A DNA stretch of 64,000 nt from Aporrectodea caliginosa (taxonomy: Eukaryota > Annelida > Clitellata > Crassiclitellata > Lumbricidae), in contig JACEVL010000019.1 of the NCBI GenBank assembly GCA_020284085.1, forward strand, positions 2,332,498 to 2,396,497. The letters run 5' to 3'. The translations under genes were made by a program, and so were the position numbers. Shown here one piece after another: positions 1-10,755 of this stretch (within the stretch, counting starts at the first letter, position 1; each line of letters begins with the position of its first letter). Below the pieces are notes generated by a model, which saw only the letters and a list, made by a program, of their open reading frames with translations, searched no databases and had not been told where the DNA came from.

Positions 1-248
1 TAATCAGATTATAAAATTATCGATCATTACCCTCTACTTCTCGGAGGCCTAGAGGATAATTTGGTTGTTAGGGCCGCGGAATTTTCGCCTAAAATTGCCC
101 AACTTCGCTTCCGGTTCAGTGGCCGTTAGTTTGCAGTTCCGCAATTATTGCAAAGTTAAAGCTGGTGAAAAAGGAAAGCTGCAATTAAAGACATTCTTCT
201 CAAACAATTTGCTAAGAACGTCTAGTTTGCCGGTGTGAGACTTAAGCA
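1..248 (+). promoter_or_regulatory. MTPN: MTPN 5' flank and leader
   Basis: Sequence upstream of the MTPN start codon. It includes a GC-richer patch at about 65-125 with an ETS-like CTTCCGG motif near 110. No TATA box is evident. The start ATG at 249 has G at -3 and G at +4, a good Kozak context. The transcription start cannot be placed from sequence alone, and the window edge may cut the promoter. Confidence 0.45.
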
Positions 249-329
249 ATGGCGGACAACGATCAACAGGGCTTTGAGTGGTCTTTAAAGAATGGAGACA
301 TCGAACAGGTCAAAGCTATCCTCGACAAA
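249..329 (+). CDS. MTPN: MTPN coding exon 1
   Basis: Encodes 27 residues, MADNDQQG... to ILDK, and ends at a GTAAGA donor at 330 (phase 0). The reading frame stays open past the donor for 59 more codons, but that part has no ankyrin similarity. Confidence 0.94.
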
Positions 330-3300
330 GTAAGAGCTGCCATTCGTGGGCGTGCATCAAAGATTTTGATGAAGATGCTGTTTGGTCGAATTTTGCAGGG
401 GCTTGGTTCGCACGCTATGGCGATTAGTTTCACTTCGTGTGGTGGCATATTTTGTCGTTATAGCGAGTTTTGTCATATCATAATAAGTATTCTAAAAAGG
501 CACTTCTAACGAGGAAGTGCCTTGGGTGTGGATTGTTGTAGGGCACGGGTAAAATGCTGATTGGCTAGAGGTAAATGCAGATTAGAAAATGCTGCTTTGG
601 TCATGCCGATTGATGGGTAAAATGCTGATTAGAAGAATGCTGATTGTAACCTTAGAATGTAAACAATTGCAATTATGCTGAACATTAGAGAATGCTGATT
701 GTTTAAAGGGGGTCAGCCCGAATCCCCGAAACCCGAATCCCTGAAAACAGACAAAAGCCTGATTTCCCGAAAACAGTTTTCTAGAAAGTGGCCGAGCTAT
801 TCAGAGTTAAATTCTAAACATGACAAAGACCTAGCGTCTTGAAGTATATCGATATACTGCTTATTCAAATGTTTATTTGTTAATTATATTCTTTCGGGTC
901 AGACTTAGAAAATCAATTTCGGGGATCTGGCCGAAATGCCTTTCGGGGTTTCGGGGATTCGGCCCGCACCCGTTTAAAGTCTTTAGTAACATCTAATTAC
1001 CAACTAATTAAAACTGTCTTTTTCAGCCGTGCTGGGGTCGGGAGCGCTCCTGAGTAGTAACCTTGAAGGGGCGCTATATAAAACTTCGTAATGAATGAAT
1101 GAATGAACTAACTTTTATATGCACATATCACAAATGTATTTTTTTCTTTCTGTTAGAAACACTAACACAGACATTGTGATACCATTGTGGACATGAATCA
1201 CACCCAATCCAATGATTTTTTAGGCTAATCTTTTATGGGCCAATGGGATGACTGGATTTTGAGCGAATTCTTTGACTTGGAAAGGAAGGATGGAAACTTA
1301 AAAGTCTCCCATGCTGAAGGTTGTGTTGTAGGAGAGAATCTGCGTTGGTTTCTGTGGAGGAAAATTATGACATAACAAACTCTTAAATATGTTGACTAGA
1401 TCCGAGTGGTAGAGAATGACGGTAATCTATTGTTGTAGCATTCAAAATTATTCGCCATTGTATGGGTTTTTGCGTTGCTCGAATACAAGTTGTATTGATG
1501 AAAAGAATTCTTGCCAAAGTAGAAGTTGGATTTATGAAAAATAATGATGCTACAATGGGCAAATAATTTAGAACGCTAAAGCGATAGATTACCAGAAGGA
1601 CTTCCAGATCTGGATAAGCTATGATTCGCTTATGAAGCCGGAATCCGTTGCAAGTTCGTGTAGGTTGAATAAGGCATCACTTGATATTTGAGCACGATTT
1701 CACTTTGTTTTCATGGTATTCTTCACTTGTTCGACGTTTGTAGGAGCTAGCGTTTGATGTGTGACCATCGATTGATAGACTTCCATTGATGATCCATTTT
1801 CTGATGATTCGATTGACCGTAGTACTGATGGTTGTGTCTGAGTGTAGTTTCTTGTCGTCGCCTCTGCCTCCATGTGGGAATCAGCTGCGACTTTCTCATC
1901 AACGTTGTAGTTGATGACGACAGAATTTGGATGATCTTTTCTAAAATATGCTATTTTATTGAAGCACTTGCTTCATGACTTGGGACCATCTTAGATCTGG
2001 AATTATATTCTGTCACACAGACCACTGCCACATTTTTTTCTTTTGAGCATTCACAAAAACGCCAACGATATCCATCAACTTTCCATCATCCTTCTTACAT
2101 CTGACAACAAATAATGAAGAATTGATCCTCCCATCGGTTGACTAACAATTATTGACTTACTATTGAAACACTCATAGATATCACTCATGACTGCAATTAT
2201 TCCAATCCAATGTATGTGAACTCTCAAAAATTCACAATTTATAATAAGCTACACAACTATTTGGGGGTATCTATAGTGTTTTAGAAGTTTTAAGTAAAAT
2301 ACCCTACTGAAGACATCAAACTGTATTGTCTTCTTTGATCACTGCTTGCCTGGATTTCAATCTCTTCATTAACATTTTCTCATTTAAAACAATATTGAAA
2401 ACAACAAAGTGTATAGTCTTCTTTGATCACTACTTACCTGGATTCCAATCAGCATTTTACCATTTGATTTGCTGATTTGGTAAAATGCTGGCCAATCAGC
2501 ATTTTCTAATCAGCATTTTACCCGTGGCCAATCAGCAATCAGCTAATCACCAGCATTTTACCCGTGCCCATTGTTATTTGGAAAGGATAATTTTCGTGGT
2601 CTACCTGAATCCGAACGTCCGATTCTCTGAAAGTGATGAAAAGTCAAGAACAGGCCAAATTACTGAAAACTGTTGTTTTGGTAATCTATCATTTTAGTGT
2701 CTCTGCTCATTATAGCATTTTTTTTCGGGGCCATTAATTAATTGCAACGTTAATATGTATTGTTCGCTCAGACCAGAATATAAGTTTGTAAAATGAGCAG
2801 TATACCACCAGAAACAAAATTTATTAATAGCAAGAAACATGAATAAAATAAATTATAAGGTAAAGCTGGTATTGGAGGTCTTTGGTTGGATTCCTTTCTG
2901 AGTTAAGTAGCATTTTGAATGATAGTTTGTTATGATAATCCCATTCTAAATAACAATTTGTTTGCGATGTTATTTTAACAATATAAACTACTAGTACACC
3001 TATTCCATAAAGGTATGTCCTGATTTTCATGTAGGATGATGAAACAGTAGGTTATAATAGGCAAATAATTTGGGACCAATTCATTACATTAAACAGGCCA
3101 GTTCACTCAATAACTAGGCCACAAGTTTAAGGGTGTGCATGATGCAAGCTACTCCCCAGACAGGTATTGCAATGTTTTCCTCTAATGTCTTTTTATCCAT
3201 CTAGTTTAACTTACGGAAATCTTGAATGTTTGAATGAGCCACAGGCTAAAAAGTCAAATCTTGCGATGCAAGACTAATTCGATCACTTACAATCATTCAA

Positions 3301-5910
3301 TCGTCATGAAACTTGGCAGATAGACTCGCCCTCGCAGACACTTCATTCTATAAAAATTTCAGCTCCCCCCAAAAAGGCTAGCTTATAGAATCGGGGACTC
3401 AACTTTTCGAATCGGGGAATCCCCTTTTCCGATACGCAGCGTTGTCATTGGCCGCAACAAAAAGGCGGGCGCTGCCTCATTAAACGGACGCTATGTCGTA
3501 AAATGAACGCGGACTATATATTTCTTGAGGTAACTGCTTCATAAGACGCATTATAGGATACTAGATGGATATAGTAAAAAACTTTGTTTTTACGGGCTGT
3601 ATTTTATTACAAATTGCGTTGGTGCAAAGGCAAAAGCAGCAGCGCATATCCGGAGCTGCGGACAACAGTAATAAGTTTGATAGACCTGTTAAGCTGTTAG
3701 TTAGTAGCTTGCCTGTTGTTGAGACTAGTTTACTTTAGGGAATTTTTTTGGAAGTAGTCTGTCTTAAACAGGCATGTCCATCCTGCTATATTTGAGACAC
3801 ATGTTTAGTTCATCAAAGGTTCCTACGTTCTTTTTAGGACAAGTCGTTAGCAAATCAGATGCTTCCAAGTGGCAGATACCCATTGTGCTATGCGGCTGAT
3901 TATGGACAGACAGATGTAATTGAGTTTCTAGCGCAACGTGGAGCAGATGTAAACGTGAGTTTCTCAAAACTTCTTTATTTGAAAATTTTGCTTGTAATTT
4001 GCGTAATTTAGACTTGTAATTTAGACTGTTTGTCTGAACATAGATCTATACATAATAAGAGAATTCTAGCCACACGCATTGTGACCTGGCAATAGATTTT
4101 CGACCTGGCTTTTACAATGGAGTATGATTTTATATTGCGATTCTACTTGAGGCAACCATTGACTGATGTCTTGGGTTATGATAATGGCCAATACAGAAGT
4201 TCTTAGAATATGCCTGGTAGACTTGTTAAAATTCTGCTAGAAGCTTATCATAAATTGAAAATTTTCCATACTTGTTCCACCTTCATAACCTGAATTGTGA
4301 ATTTGTGAAACAGTTTTACAGGCCTTGTCAGTGAGGCTGCAAGTTTTGGAATAGAACTCCTTGTAGCCATTGTGTGCTTAATGAAAAATGAGGTTTGTAG
4401 TTTTTTAACATGTTGTGCAATTCAGCACAACAAGCCAATGACAGTTGAAAGGTAAAGCAACATGCTTGTTTACACGCCGCTATAGAAACTCCTTAGACAC
4501 AAGATCCTGAGGTCATAAGATGGTTTTCAGCTTAGACACAAATGCATTTACAGCAATTCAATGAAAGGACATTTTTAAAACCATTATCATCTCATATCTC
4601 TTCAACTTACATAGCTAACCAATACTGCTTATTCTTACTTGGATACTGTTGTGATTTTTGTTGTTTAGGCCAGTGATAAATATGGAATCAGTCCATTACT
4701 AGCTGCCATATACGAAGGTCACATCGAGTCAGTCAGGATGCTGTTGAAAAAGGTCTGCTGTATCCATAATCATTCTGACTTACTGATACGATGGTTCTTC
4801 ATATTATGACATTTTTATCATGTTAGGCAGTGAGGTGGATGGATTGTTAATTGAGTAAGAAAAATATAGCAGCAGTCTTTATCTGATTGTGTATTGGTTG
4901 TTGGTTTTATCATCTTGCTCAAGGGTGTCATGATCTTCCTTGATAACCATAACTTTATCAAATCCCTTTACTAACCATTCGTAACCTATGAGGAAGTTTG
5001 AAAATAATGATTGGAAATTATAACCTGTAGGAACAAACTTAATAAAGGTTATTGTTAAGCCAATTTATGCATGTAACATCCACAATTTAAAATCTACACT
5101 GGCAACTCGAGTATAAGTTTTTAAAAATTGGAAATTTTTAAAATTTGAAGTTGGCACAATTTATAGAGGTCAGAGCAAGGCAAAATTTCCTGGGTCTACC
5201 AACGAATTAATAGAAGAACTGTCCACTAGCAACTGCTAAAGATTACAGGAACTTCACTGTGCCGATAAAGAATTTCTTACTTATATGTCAAATAAAATTA
5301 TGTTTTTGATAAATGCCTTTTGTAAAAAATTGAAGATTCTTGCTAAACTTGATGTTTTATTAAAGTTTCTTATGTACAAATTCCATCTGTCTGCAAACTT
5401 GTCGTGTTCCTACTTCTTTGCTAGCATCCTCACAATGTAAGGTCTCTCCACTGAACAAAATTTACAGCACTTGTATTTATAGTGCTGGATACAGAGAGTG
5501 TATTAAAATACTGTCTTAATTTATTAATGTCCCCTTACAACGGTTTTAAAGTACATATTGAAGCTGGGCAAAACAAAAACTTATATAAACCATGAGCAAT
5601 TAATTATGAACAGACTAGAAGTTGCTATATTTCCTGTTCAATTAGATATGTAACCCAAAGTGCAAAGAGTGAGTTACACAATAGCATAGAATCTAGGGCA
5701 ATGGTCAGAGTGATGCATGGTGGATGAGGATGATGAGTCAGAGGCAAGATGATGGCAAAGTGTACTGTCGCTCTTTGGGCGGCTCTATTGGGCACAGGAA
5801 GTAACAGCTGAGAGTGGGAGAGAAACTGCAATATGATGCCTGCTCTGCCCGTAGGAGTCACGAGGTTATAAATATATATACATATATATATATATTTATA
5901 ACCACACTTC

Positions 5911-5942
<32 letters not shown>

Positions 5943-6833
5943 CTCCTACACCACTGCGTGGGGCGCGGTGGTGTAGGGTATGTTCAGTGCCTTGCAGCCA
6001 GAGGGTTGCGGGTTCGAATCGACCTCAAGCCGCCGTGTAGGGACCCTGGGCAAGTCCTTCACTCGCAATTGCTCATGCGCTTCGGCGTGAAACTCCGATT
6101 CAGTGTCCACGCTGTAGTGGGGAGCGCCCTGAGTAGAAATCTTGAAGGGGCACTATAACAAGTGCTCATACATACATACATACATATATGTATGTATGAA
6201 GAACCATGGACATTAGGGGATGTGTGGACTAAACTAGGCTAAATTTAAGTGATATCTTCTAAAAATAATTCCTAATTCAGTCCGGTGTTCTTGAATTTCA
6301 CTTTTAATTCTAATTTTACTTCACAAATAATTTTACTTATTGTTCCTATTTTAGCTCTCAAGTAATTTAATTTCCAAATAATGACATGTTGGTGAGTCGT
6401 GACCCCGTTGAGAATAAGACATGTTGGTGAGTCGTGACCCCGTTGAGAATAAGTATGCCTGATAAATTAACGGTATAGAATTTGTAAAGGAGTGGTGCCA
6501 AAACTGAACCTGGGATATAGGTCCAGGCAGAGCGTGTAGGCCAAAAGACTACGGACAGAGAACAGTTGGAGAGAAAAGAATGGAACCGAAGGAGGGCAGA
6601 GTCGGCAATACCCCGCTGTAATAAGTATTAAAGTAATGATTAGCCTGAGGTAAAACTTTATGACATTATTTTCACTCTTGACAAACTGCTACTGTTTTTT
6701 TATTATAAGCTAAACCTTTTGTTTTGTTCATTTCCAGGGTGCTTCTAAGACCGGGAAATCGCCAGACGGAAGAACTTACATTGATTGTGCAGATAACGAT
6801 GATATAAAGCAGCTATTGTTGCAGGACGTCTGA
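249..6833 (+). CDS. MTPN: Myotrophin / V-1 (ankyrin-repeat protein), 4 exons: 249-329, 3838-3954, 4669-4752, 6738-6833
   Basis: Spliced CDS of 27+39+28+31 = 125 codons, then TGA. Vertebrate myotrophin is 118 aa; the extra residues are at the N-terminus, around the exon 1-2 join, and at the C-terminus. All introns are phase 0. As I recall, the breaks match the vertebrate gene: after the first helix, after GADVN, and after the third-repeat LLKK. Visible landmarks are WSLKNGDIEQVKAIL, RYPLCYAADYGQTDVIEFL (ankyrin repeat 1; the usual TPLHYAA His is Cys), GISPLLAAIYEGHIESVRML (repeat 2) and SPDGRTYIDCADNDDIKQLL (repeat 3). Family knowledge: the cytosolic protein binds the CapZ actin-capping heterodimer and blocks its barbed-end capping; a role in cardiac hypertrophy signalling is described in mammals. 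Function here is inferred from homology. A poly(A) signal follows at 7020. Alternative: another tiny ankyrin protein, but colinearity across all four exons makes this unlikely. Confidence 0.95.
497..523. repeat. Perfect 10-bp hairpin in MTPN intron 1
   Basis: AAGGCACTTC, a 7-nt loop, then GAAGTGCCTT. It lies nine bases before the target-site copy of the MULE-like element. No function is assigned. Confidence 0.6.
708..972. mobile_element. MITE with long TIRs, nested in the MULE-like element
   Basis: The left end GTCAGCCCGAATCCCCGAAA pairs with TTTCGGGGATTCGGCCCGCA at the right end. TTTAAA flanks both ends (702-707 and 973-978), compatible with a TTAA-type or TTTAAA target duplication. The 265-bp body has no coding capacity. 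The superfamily is not certain. Confidence 0.65.
1026..1107 (+). repeat. SINE/LINE 3' tail fragment (family A)
   Basis: Matches the 3' end of the SINE at 5957-6190: GGGAGCGCTCCTGAGTAG, then CTTGAAGGGGCGCTATA, followed by a short (ATGA)n tail. It lies inside the MULE-like element, so it inserted later. Confidence 0.65.
1200..2130 (-). pseudogene. MULE-type transposase remnant
   Basis: Read from 2130 down to 1200 on the minus strand, blocks with MULE transposase similarity appear in the expected order but in different frames. Each frame change or stop marks decay. The first catalytic Asp of the YDTTF-like motif, near 1325, is replaced by Asn. Function is lost. Confidence 0.7.
3190..3601 (+). 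repeat. Three-copy dispersed element, copy 1
   Basis: A block of about 410 bp, also present in inverse orientation at 36977-37382 and 54522-54927. It carries TATCCATCTAGT near one end and its reverse complement ACTAGATGGATA near the other. An internal segment contains the motif ATCGGGGA repeated around AACTTTTCG. It sits in MTPN intron 1. There is no ORF. It could be a MITE, a solo LTR or a Helitron-like element; I cannot decide which. Confidence 0.75.
3838..3954 (+). CDS. MTPN: MTPN coding exon 2
   Basis: 39 codons starting DKSLANQML and ending QRGADVN, bounded by a TTTTTAG acceptor and a GTGAGT donor, both phase 0. It contains the first ankyrin repeat. Confidence 0.95.
4669..4752 (+). CDS. 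MTPN: MTPN coding exon 3
   Basis: 28 codons, ASDKYGISPLLAAIYEGHIE through MLLKK, after a GTTTAG acceptor. The donor at 4753 is GTCTGC, an unusually weak site, but the homology stops exactly there and resumes in exon 4. Confidence 0.93.
5864..5941. repeat. (TA)n with palindromic GGTTATAAATATA arms
   Basis: GGTTATAAATATATA at 5864 is mirrored by TATATTTATAACC near 5890-5902, followed by a (TA)n run. A cruciform or microsatellite only. Confidence 0.7.
5957..6190 (+). mobile_element. tRNA-derived SINE, family A, near full length
   Basis: The head has an A-box-like GGTGGTGTAGGGTATG and a B box GGTTCGAATC (6011-6020), then an unrelated body. The 3' domain reads GGAGCGCCCTGAGTAG, CTTGAAGGGGCACTATA, ending in a (CATA)n tail. 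A 3' domain related to L2-like LINE tails marks it as a LINE-dependent SINE. Confidence 0.85.
6384..6453 (+). repeat. Exact tandem duplication of 35 bp
   Basis: ACATGTTGGTGAGTCGTGAC... occurs twice back to back (6384-6418 and 6419-6453) with no mismatch. Just downstream, TGGTGCCAAAACTGAACC (about 6494) faintly resembles a retroelement primer-binding region. Confidence 0.85.
6738..6833 (+). CDS. MTPN: MTPN coding exon 4
   Basis: 31 codons, GASKTGKSPDGRTYIDCADN through LLLQDV, then TGA at 6831-6833. The acceptor is TTTCCAG. It carries the last ankyrin half-repeat and the C-terminus. Confidence 0.95.
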   Translation, partial: GASKTGKSPDGRTYIDCADNDDIKQLLLQDV

Positions 6834-7045
6834 ACTGCTGGTGCTGTAGATATGCAGGATTCTAATGCCATGATCTGGCCAATCTGCAAATACATCTTCT
6901 TGCTAGACATGTACAATAATAATATGTGATGTATCTCTTCTAAACACGTTCCTTTATGTAGGACCACTGAACTATAAAAGGATGATTATCAAAACTTATA
7001 CTGCCATTAGTAGTGTTGTAATAAATTTAACTGTTATGGGTCACC
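6834..7045 (+). terminator. MTPN: MTPN 3' UTR and poly(A) signal
   Basis: AATAAA at 7020-7025, 187 bases after the stop codon, is followed by a GT-rich stretch (TTGGTTTTTCTGGTAGTG) of the kind that promotes cleavage. A longer 3' UTR using later signals cannot be excluded. Confidence 0.6.
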
Positions 7046-7164
7046 ACTTGGTTTTTCTGGTAGTGCACAAATCTGCTTTTCTGATTGTAAAGCTTTTTCA
7101 TTATAACAAGCTTTATAGTGATATTCTGTGTTGATTATATAATTACAGGTTTACAGCCACCCCG

Positions 7165-7275
7165 AGATTATCCTGATTGTTGGTTCATGATCCAATCCAG
7201 AAACTTCTATGGCACCATTATCATAAGGCACAAAGCATCTATCGATGGTCAATCAATCATCAAGCGATGATGATC
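7165..7275 (-). repeat. Dispersed tail repeat C, copy 1 (diverged)
   Basis: Contains CTTCTATGGCACCATTATCA and a CATCTATCGATGG block, shared with copies at 7697, 21660 and 32062. On the minus strand it ends in a GGTGCCATAGAAG-type tail typical of LINE or SINE 3' ends. Confidence 0.55.
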
Positions 7276-7696
7276 TTTGTGTCTTTCGATATTGGATCCA
7301 GTCTCTTGTAACTTTCTCCATTTGTAATTTATCTAGCTGTGGTCCTCATCCTGTCTTCATTGAGTAGATCAGTGCCAGTCCTGTCTCTAGCACCCAATAT
7401 TGTTCTTCCCTAAAACCAAGGATCTTCAATTGGGTTCTTCCTTAAAACCCAGGATCTTCAGCTTAATTGATTAGCAAACTTCCACACCAAAACACTGTAC
7501 ACATCCTAAAGTTAATCCAAATCAATTCCATCTTATGCTTCATTTCCTATATTTATGTGTGTGGATGTATATTTGCATATTTACAGCATAACATGGGTTT
7601 CAGTGGTTCAGAAGACATTTACATTTAAGCTGTTTTAGAACCAACAGTTCTATGTAAAATATATACTACAGCATATATATATTATATAATTGTAAT

Positions 7697-7797
7697 TAGC
7701 AACTTCTATTGTGCCAGTTTCTAATACACAAGGCATCAATCGATGGCACACCAAAACCAAGCCGTAATCAGGTCAGCATCCAGAAGATCAGTCCGTA
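7697..7797 (-). repeat. Dispersed tail repeat C, copy 2
   Basis: Shares TAGCAACTTCTATTGTGCCA, AAGGCATCAATCGATGG and GTAATCAGGTCAGCATCCAG with the copies at 21660 and 32062. Confidence 0.65.
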
Positions 7798-8865
7798 AAA
7801 CTGATATATACAAATTTCTTAAACTATCATCCTGAAGTTTTTACTGCACACACCTGGTGTTTAGTGTTTACACATATTATATATGTATATATAAGCTTGG
7901 CCTTCACTGTATTTTCCACATTCAGTCAATATATTTGGACTGAAGAATTTTATTATTTACATTTAATAATAATTTACCAAGGACATATTAGAAATGTTGA
8001 TTGTATGTTACATGTTACACACTACTCAATTTGTTAGCAATAAACTGGCATATGAGATTTTCAACTTGTTCCAATGATAATTAATGTATCATTTAGGTAG
8101 TGAATTGCCAATGCACCAACTTAAGTGCCAGACTCTAAGGTTCACGTACCGGTATTCATACCTAACTCATGATGCTAATTTTGCAGACGTAACCAGGTAA
8201 TTTAAAATTTTGCATTAACAGAATGAAATCCTTTTTTTCATGGCATCATAAATCCTTCAGACCCACACACATTGATACCAAAAATTGGTTTGGCTATAGA
8301 AAATAAATTATTTACAACATGGTCTTGTCTAAGGTGGTTTTTCATGATATGTGGTTCCCCAAGATGGCATTGTTACAAGTGTCTGATGTAGTTACAATGA
8401 TGATGTAATCTACTTTGGGCAATCGTGAGAGATAATTTCTCCGGCTGGTAGTAATTTTCATAATTTCCTAGATGTCAAAAGCTTGTAAAATGATGATGTT
8501 TTGGTTCTAGAATTGTACCTTGATGTGCTTGCATTTAGATATAACTACCAATTGATGTAGCTTGAGGCATTGCAAGAGAATATATATAGGCAACTATTTC
8601 TAAAATATTTTGATATTGGTTAAACTTTAAAGTGTTGGGTTTCAACGTAAAGTTAATTATTAGTTAAACCTCTATTTTCTTTTTGATGTTCTGAATCGAA
8701 GGTTTGCATTTTGCCGACAGTAACTGGAGTATATCAGCTACATCATTTCGGTTCTTGTCTGATGCTTTGTTAGTTTTACATTTCTGGTTTATTTCCTTGT
8801 GGCTACACAGTTATTAATGAACTGTATGCACATTGTGTAATATAGGTTTATATATATATATATAT

Positions 8866-9279
8866 GTGGCTCCACACACCGAAATCAGCATTAAGGTGAT
8901 TTTGCAACATATTGAGTTTGATACATCATGTGAAAGGTCTTGCATCAGGCTTCAAAATGACACAAAAATTATTGCTCTAGCTTTATTCTAACTCAAGATA
9001 TAAGGCAAAAAGTGATCCAAATTAATTAATTAATTAGCTTAATTAACTTAATTAAAACAAAAGAATAGGCATATTAAAAGCATTAAAAATAGCTTTAAAA
9101 CTCTGTTTTTAAAAAAATAAGAAATAACTATCTGTTTAAAAAAAAATAAGAAATAACTATTTTCAACATATTTTTATATTAGATTCTGCAAAAAAACTAA
9201 AAACAAAAAAATGTGTTTCTGGCCTATTACTCTGTTGTGTAATTTCCGACATAATACCGATTTCGGTCTGGACCGCCAC
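8866..9279. mobile_element. TA-flanked MITE
   Basis: GTGGCTCCACACACCGAAATC at the left end pairs with GATTTCGGTCTGGACCGCCAC at the right, inside TATATATA on both sides. The body is AT-rich and non-coding. A TA target would suit a mariner-like relative, but the TA microsatellite hides the exact duplication. Confidence 0.75.
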
Positions 9280-9336
9280 ATATATATAAATTACATGCAC
9301 CACAAATAATCTAACTGTATTTCATACATGTATATA

Positions 9337-10128
9337 CAGTGCAGACCTGTTTATGTGCGGTCGTTAGGGGTCTAAGTCACCATGACTGCATGATAATTGA
9401 CTGTAGGTTAATAGGGTTGTACTTAAATACTGCAGTTTATCTGTAGGACTTAGTGTGACTAGAAAGCTCAGAGACATAATGCTGTTGGGTGTGAAGGCCC
9501 TTGCACTGGAACCTGCTATCAGACGATTTTGTTACAAGGCACCCTTGTAACATCATGGCTGTGTTATGGCGCCATATAAATTATTATTGTTATTATAATT
9601 TGTCCAGTTACTTTGAAACGCCACATTGCTGTCTGTTATGGGCAAAAGAGATTGTGATTTAATACTAAAGTATGTTTCTAGCCACATTAATATCTACTGT
9701 TTCCAGAAATTATTTCATTACATGAAAGTGCCTGGATTGAACTGCCAAGTTTATGGGTACATAGCTGTCACCTTGGTTGAGAGCTGCTAAACTGCTGCCA
9801 GTGTTAAGTAGACTGGCTATAACAGGGAAGGGTTCATGTATTATAATTTATCATAGACTTTCTTAGTTGCAGCTGCTAATGGGTGTGGAGTGTGCAGCTA
9901 TATTAAGTTCACCTACTCTAGAAAGCCAGCTGACGCTAGCAAAAGTTGCCTCATCTGTAAGTAAGCAGCTGTGCACAACTGATACAGACTGCTGCACAGC
10001 AAGTTTCTGTACCACATGTTAATGCATCTTGTATAGAGTGTTAAATAGGTGTTGGAAGCCATGTTGTAACCGCTCGTTAACCGGATCTGCGAGTAAATGG
10101 GCTGCGCAAAAACAGGTCTGGTGACTGT
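9337..10128. mobile_element. Possible TIR element, or two unrelated termini
   Basis: CAGTGCAGACCTGTTTATGT at 9337 pairs imperfectly with AAAAACAGGTCTGGTGACTG ending at 10128. The flanking 8-mers do not match, so a single insertion is not proven. It contains an L2-like tail (GGCGCCATATAAATTATTA) at about 9568. Confidence 0.4.
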
Positions 10129-10699
10129 ACCGTAGTTATTTCTATGTGAAATAACTTAAATCAATATGTAAGAAACGTTGCGGAAGTGATATTTATGTCT
10201 TGGAAACACAGGCTCTGTATTAACTGATATAGTATATAATTCAGTTAACTTGGAGACTTTACCCTGTGACCAGAAGACATGAAATATCTACAGGAGTTGT
10301 ATCGAGGGCACAAATGGACTAGATGCAATTGAGAACAGGTGGAAAAGTTGGATAATGACTGATTAGTGAAAGACTGAATGATTGGTCCTGCTTACATTGT
10401 TGTACGCAGGACCTGCTAGACTTTATGTTGAAGACTACATGTGGTCGCCAATAACTCAAATGTATTTGGTTCATGTATATTCTTAAATGGTGATGGGAAT
10501 GTATTACAGCTTTTGAATAGTTTTGCTTCTTTCGATTACAATTTTTTGTATTAAAGCAGCTTAGATAATTGAGCATTCCATTTAAATGGCTGTTGGTTCA
10601 GGTTTAAGTGCTGATATGACAAGTGCAAATCAACTGGTTGCACGACTGAATGTGAGAAAGTGGATTACTTTCAGATGGTATATATTCGGATCTGATATT

Positions 10700-10755
10700 T
10701 GGATATGGTGCTATTATTATTATATTCGTTTATTGGTTTCAAAACAGATAGACAC
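10700..10755 (-). repeat. LINE/SINE 3' tail, shared with 44405-44465
   Basis: Minus strand reads GATAGCGGTGTGTCTATCTG, then CAATAAACGAATATAATAATA, a polyadenylation-like LINE end. The same tail recurs at 44405. Confidence 0.65.

Larger units (their letters stand above)
541..2569 (-). mobile_element. Decayed Mutator-like (MULE) DNA transposon with TIRs and about 9-bp TSD
   Basis: The left end GGGCACGGGTAAAATGCTG is repeated exactly in inverted orientation at the right end (2551-2569). Further copies of the TAAAATGCTGATT unit lie in both subterminal regions. The flanks are ATTGTTGTA (532-540) and ATTGTTATT (2570-2578), a 9-bp duplication with 7 of 9 matches; 9-bp TSDs and long TIRs are typical of Mutator elements. 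The minus strand between about 2130 and 1200 holds a broken transposase. Pieces in order are a DGYRWRF/Cys-containing zinc-finger-like segment, SSDALFNLHELATDSGF, YPDLEVLL, and SYNTTFSMGDF followed by NPVIPLAHKR. These resemble animal MULE transposases, whose catalytic core has a YDTTF-like motif. Here the Asp is Asn, and several stops and frameshifts are present. The element is dead. Confidence 0.8.
4753..6737 (+). other. MTPN: MTPN intron 3
   Basis: AT-rich intron of about 2 kb. It holds a TA-rich inverted repeat (about 5864-5941), a tRNA-derived SINE (5957-6190) and a 35-bp direct duplication (6384-6453). The stretch 4760-5860 shows nothing recognisable. Confidence 0.85.

Noticed and set aside
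5957..6030. Functional tRNA gene at the SINE head
   Set aside because: Same reason: the B box is good, but the 3' half does not close an acceptor stem and the SINE body follows directly.
9337..10128. Confident hAT call
   Set aside because: Ends look similar in inverse orientation, but the flanking 8-mers (TGTATATA and TACCGTAG) do not match.
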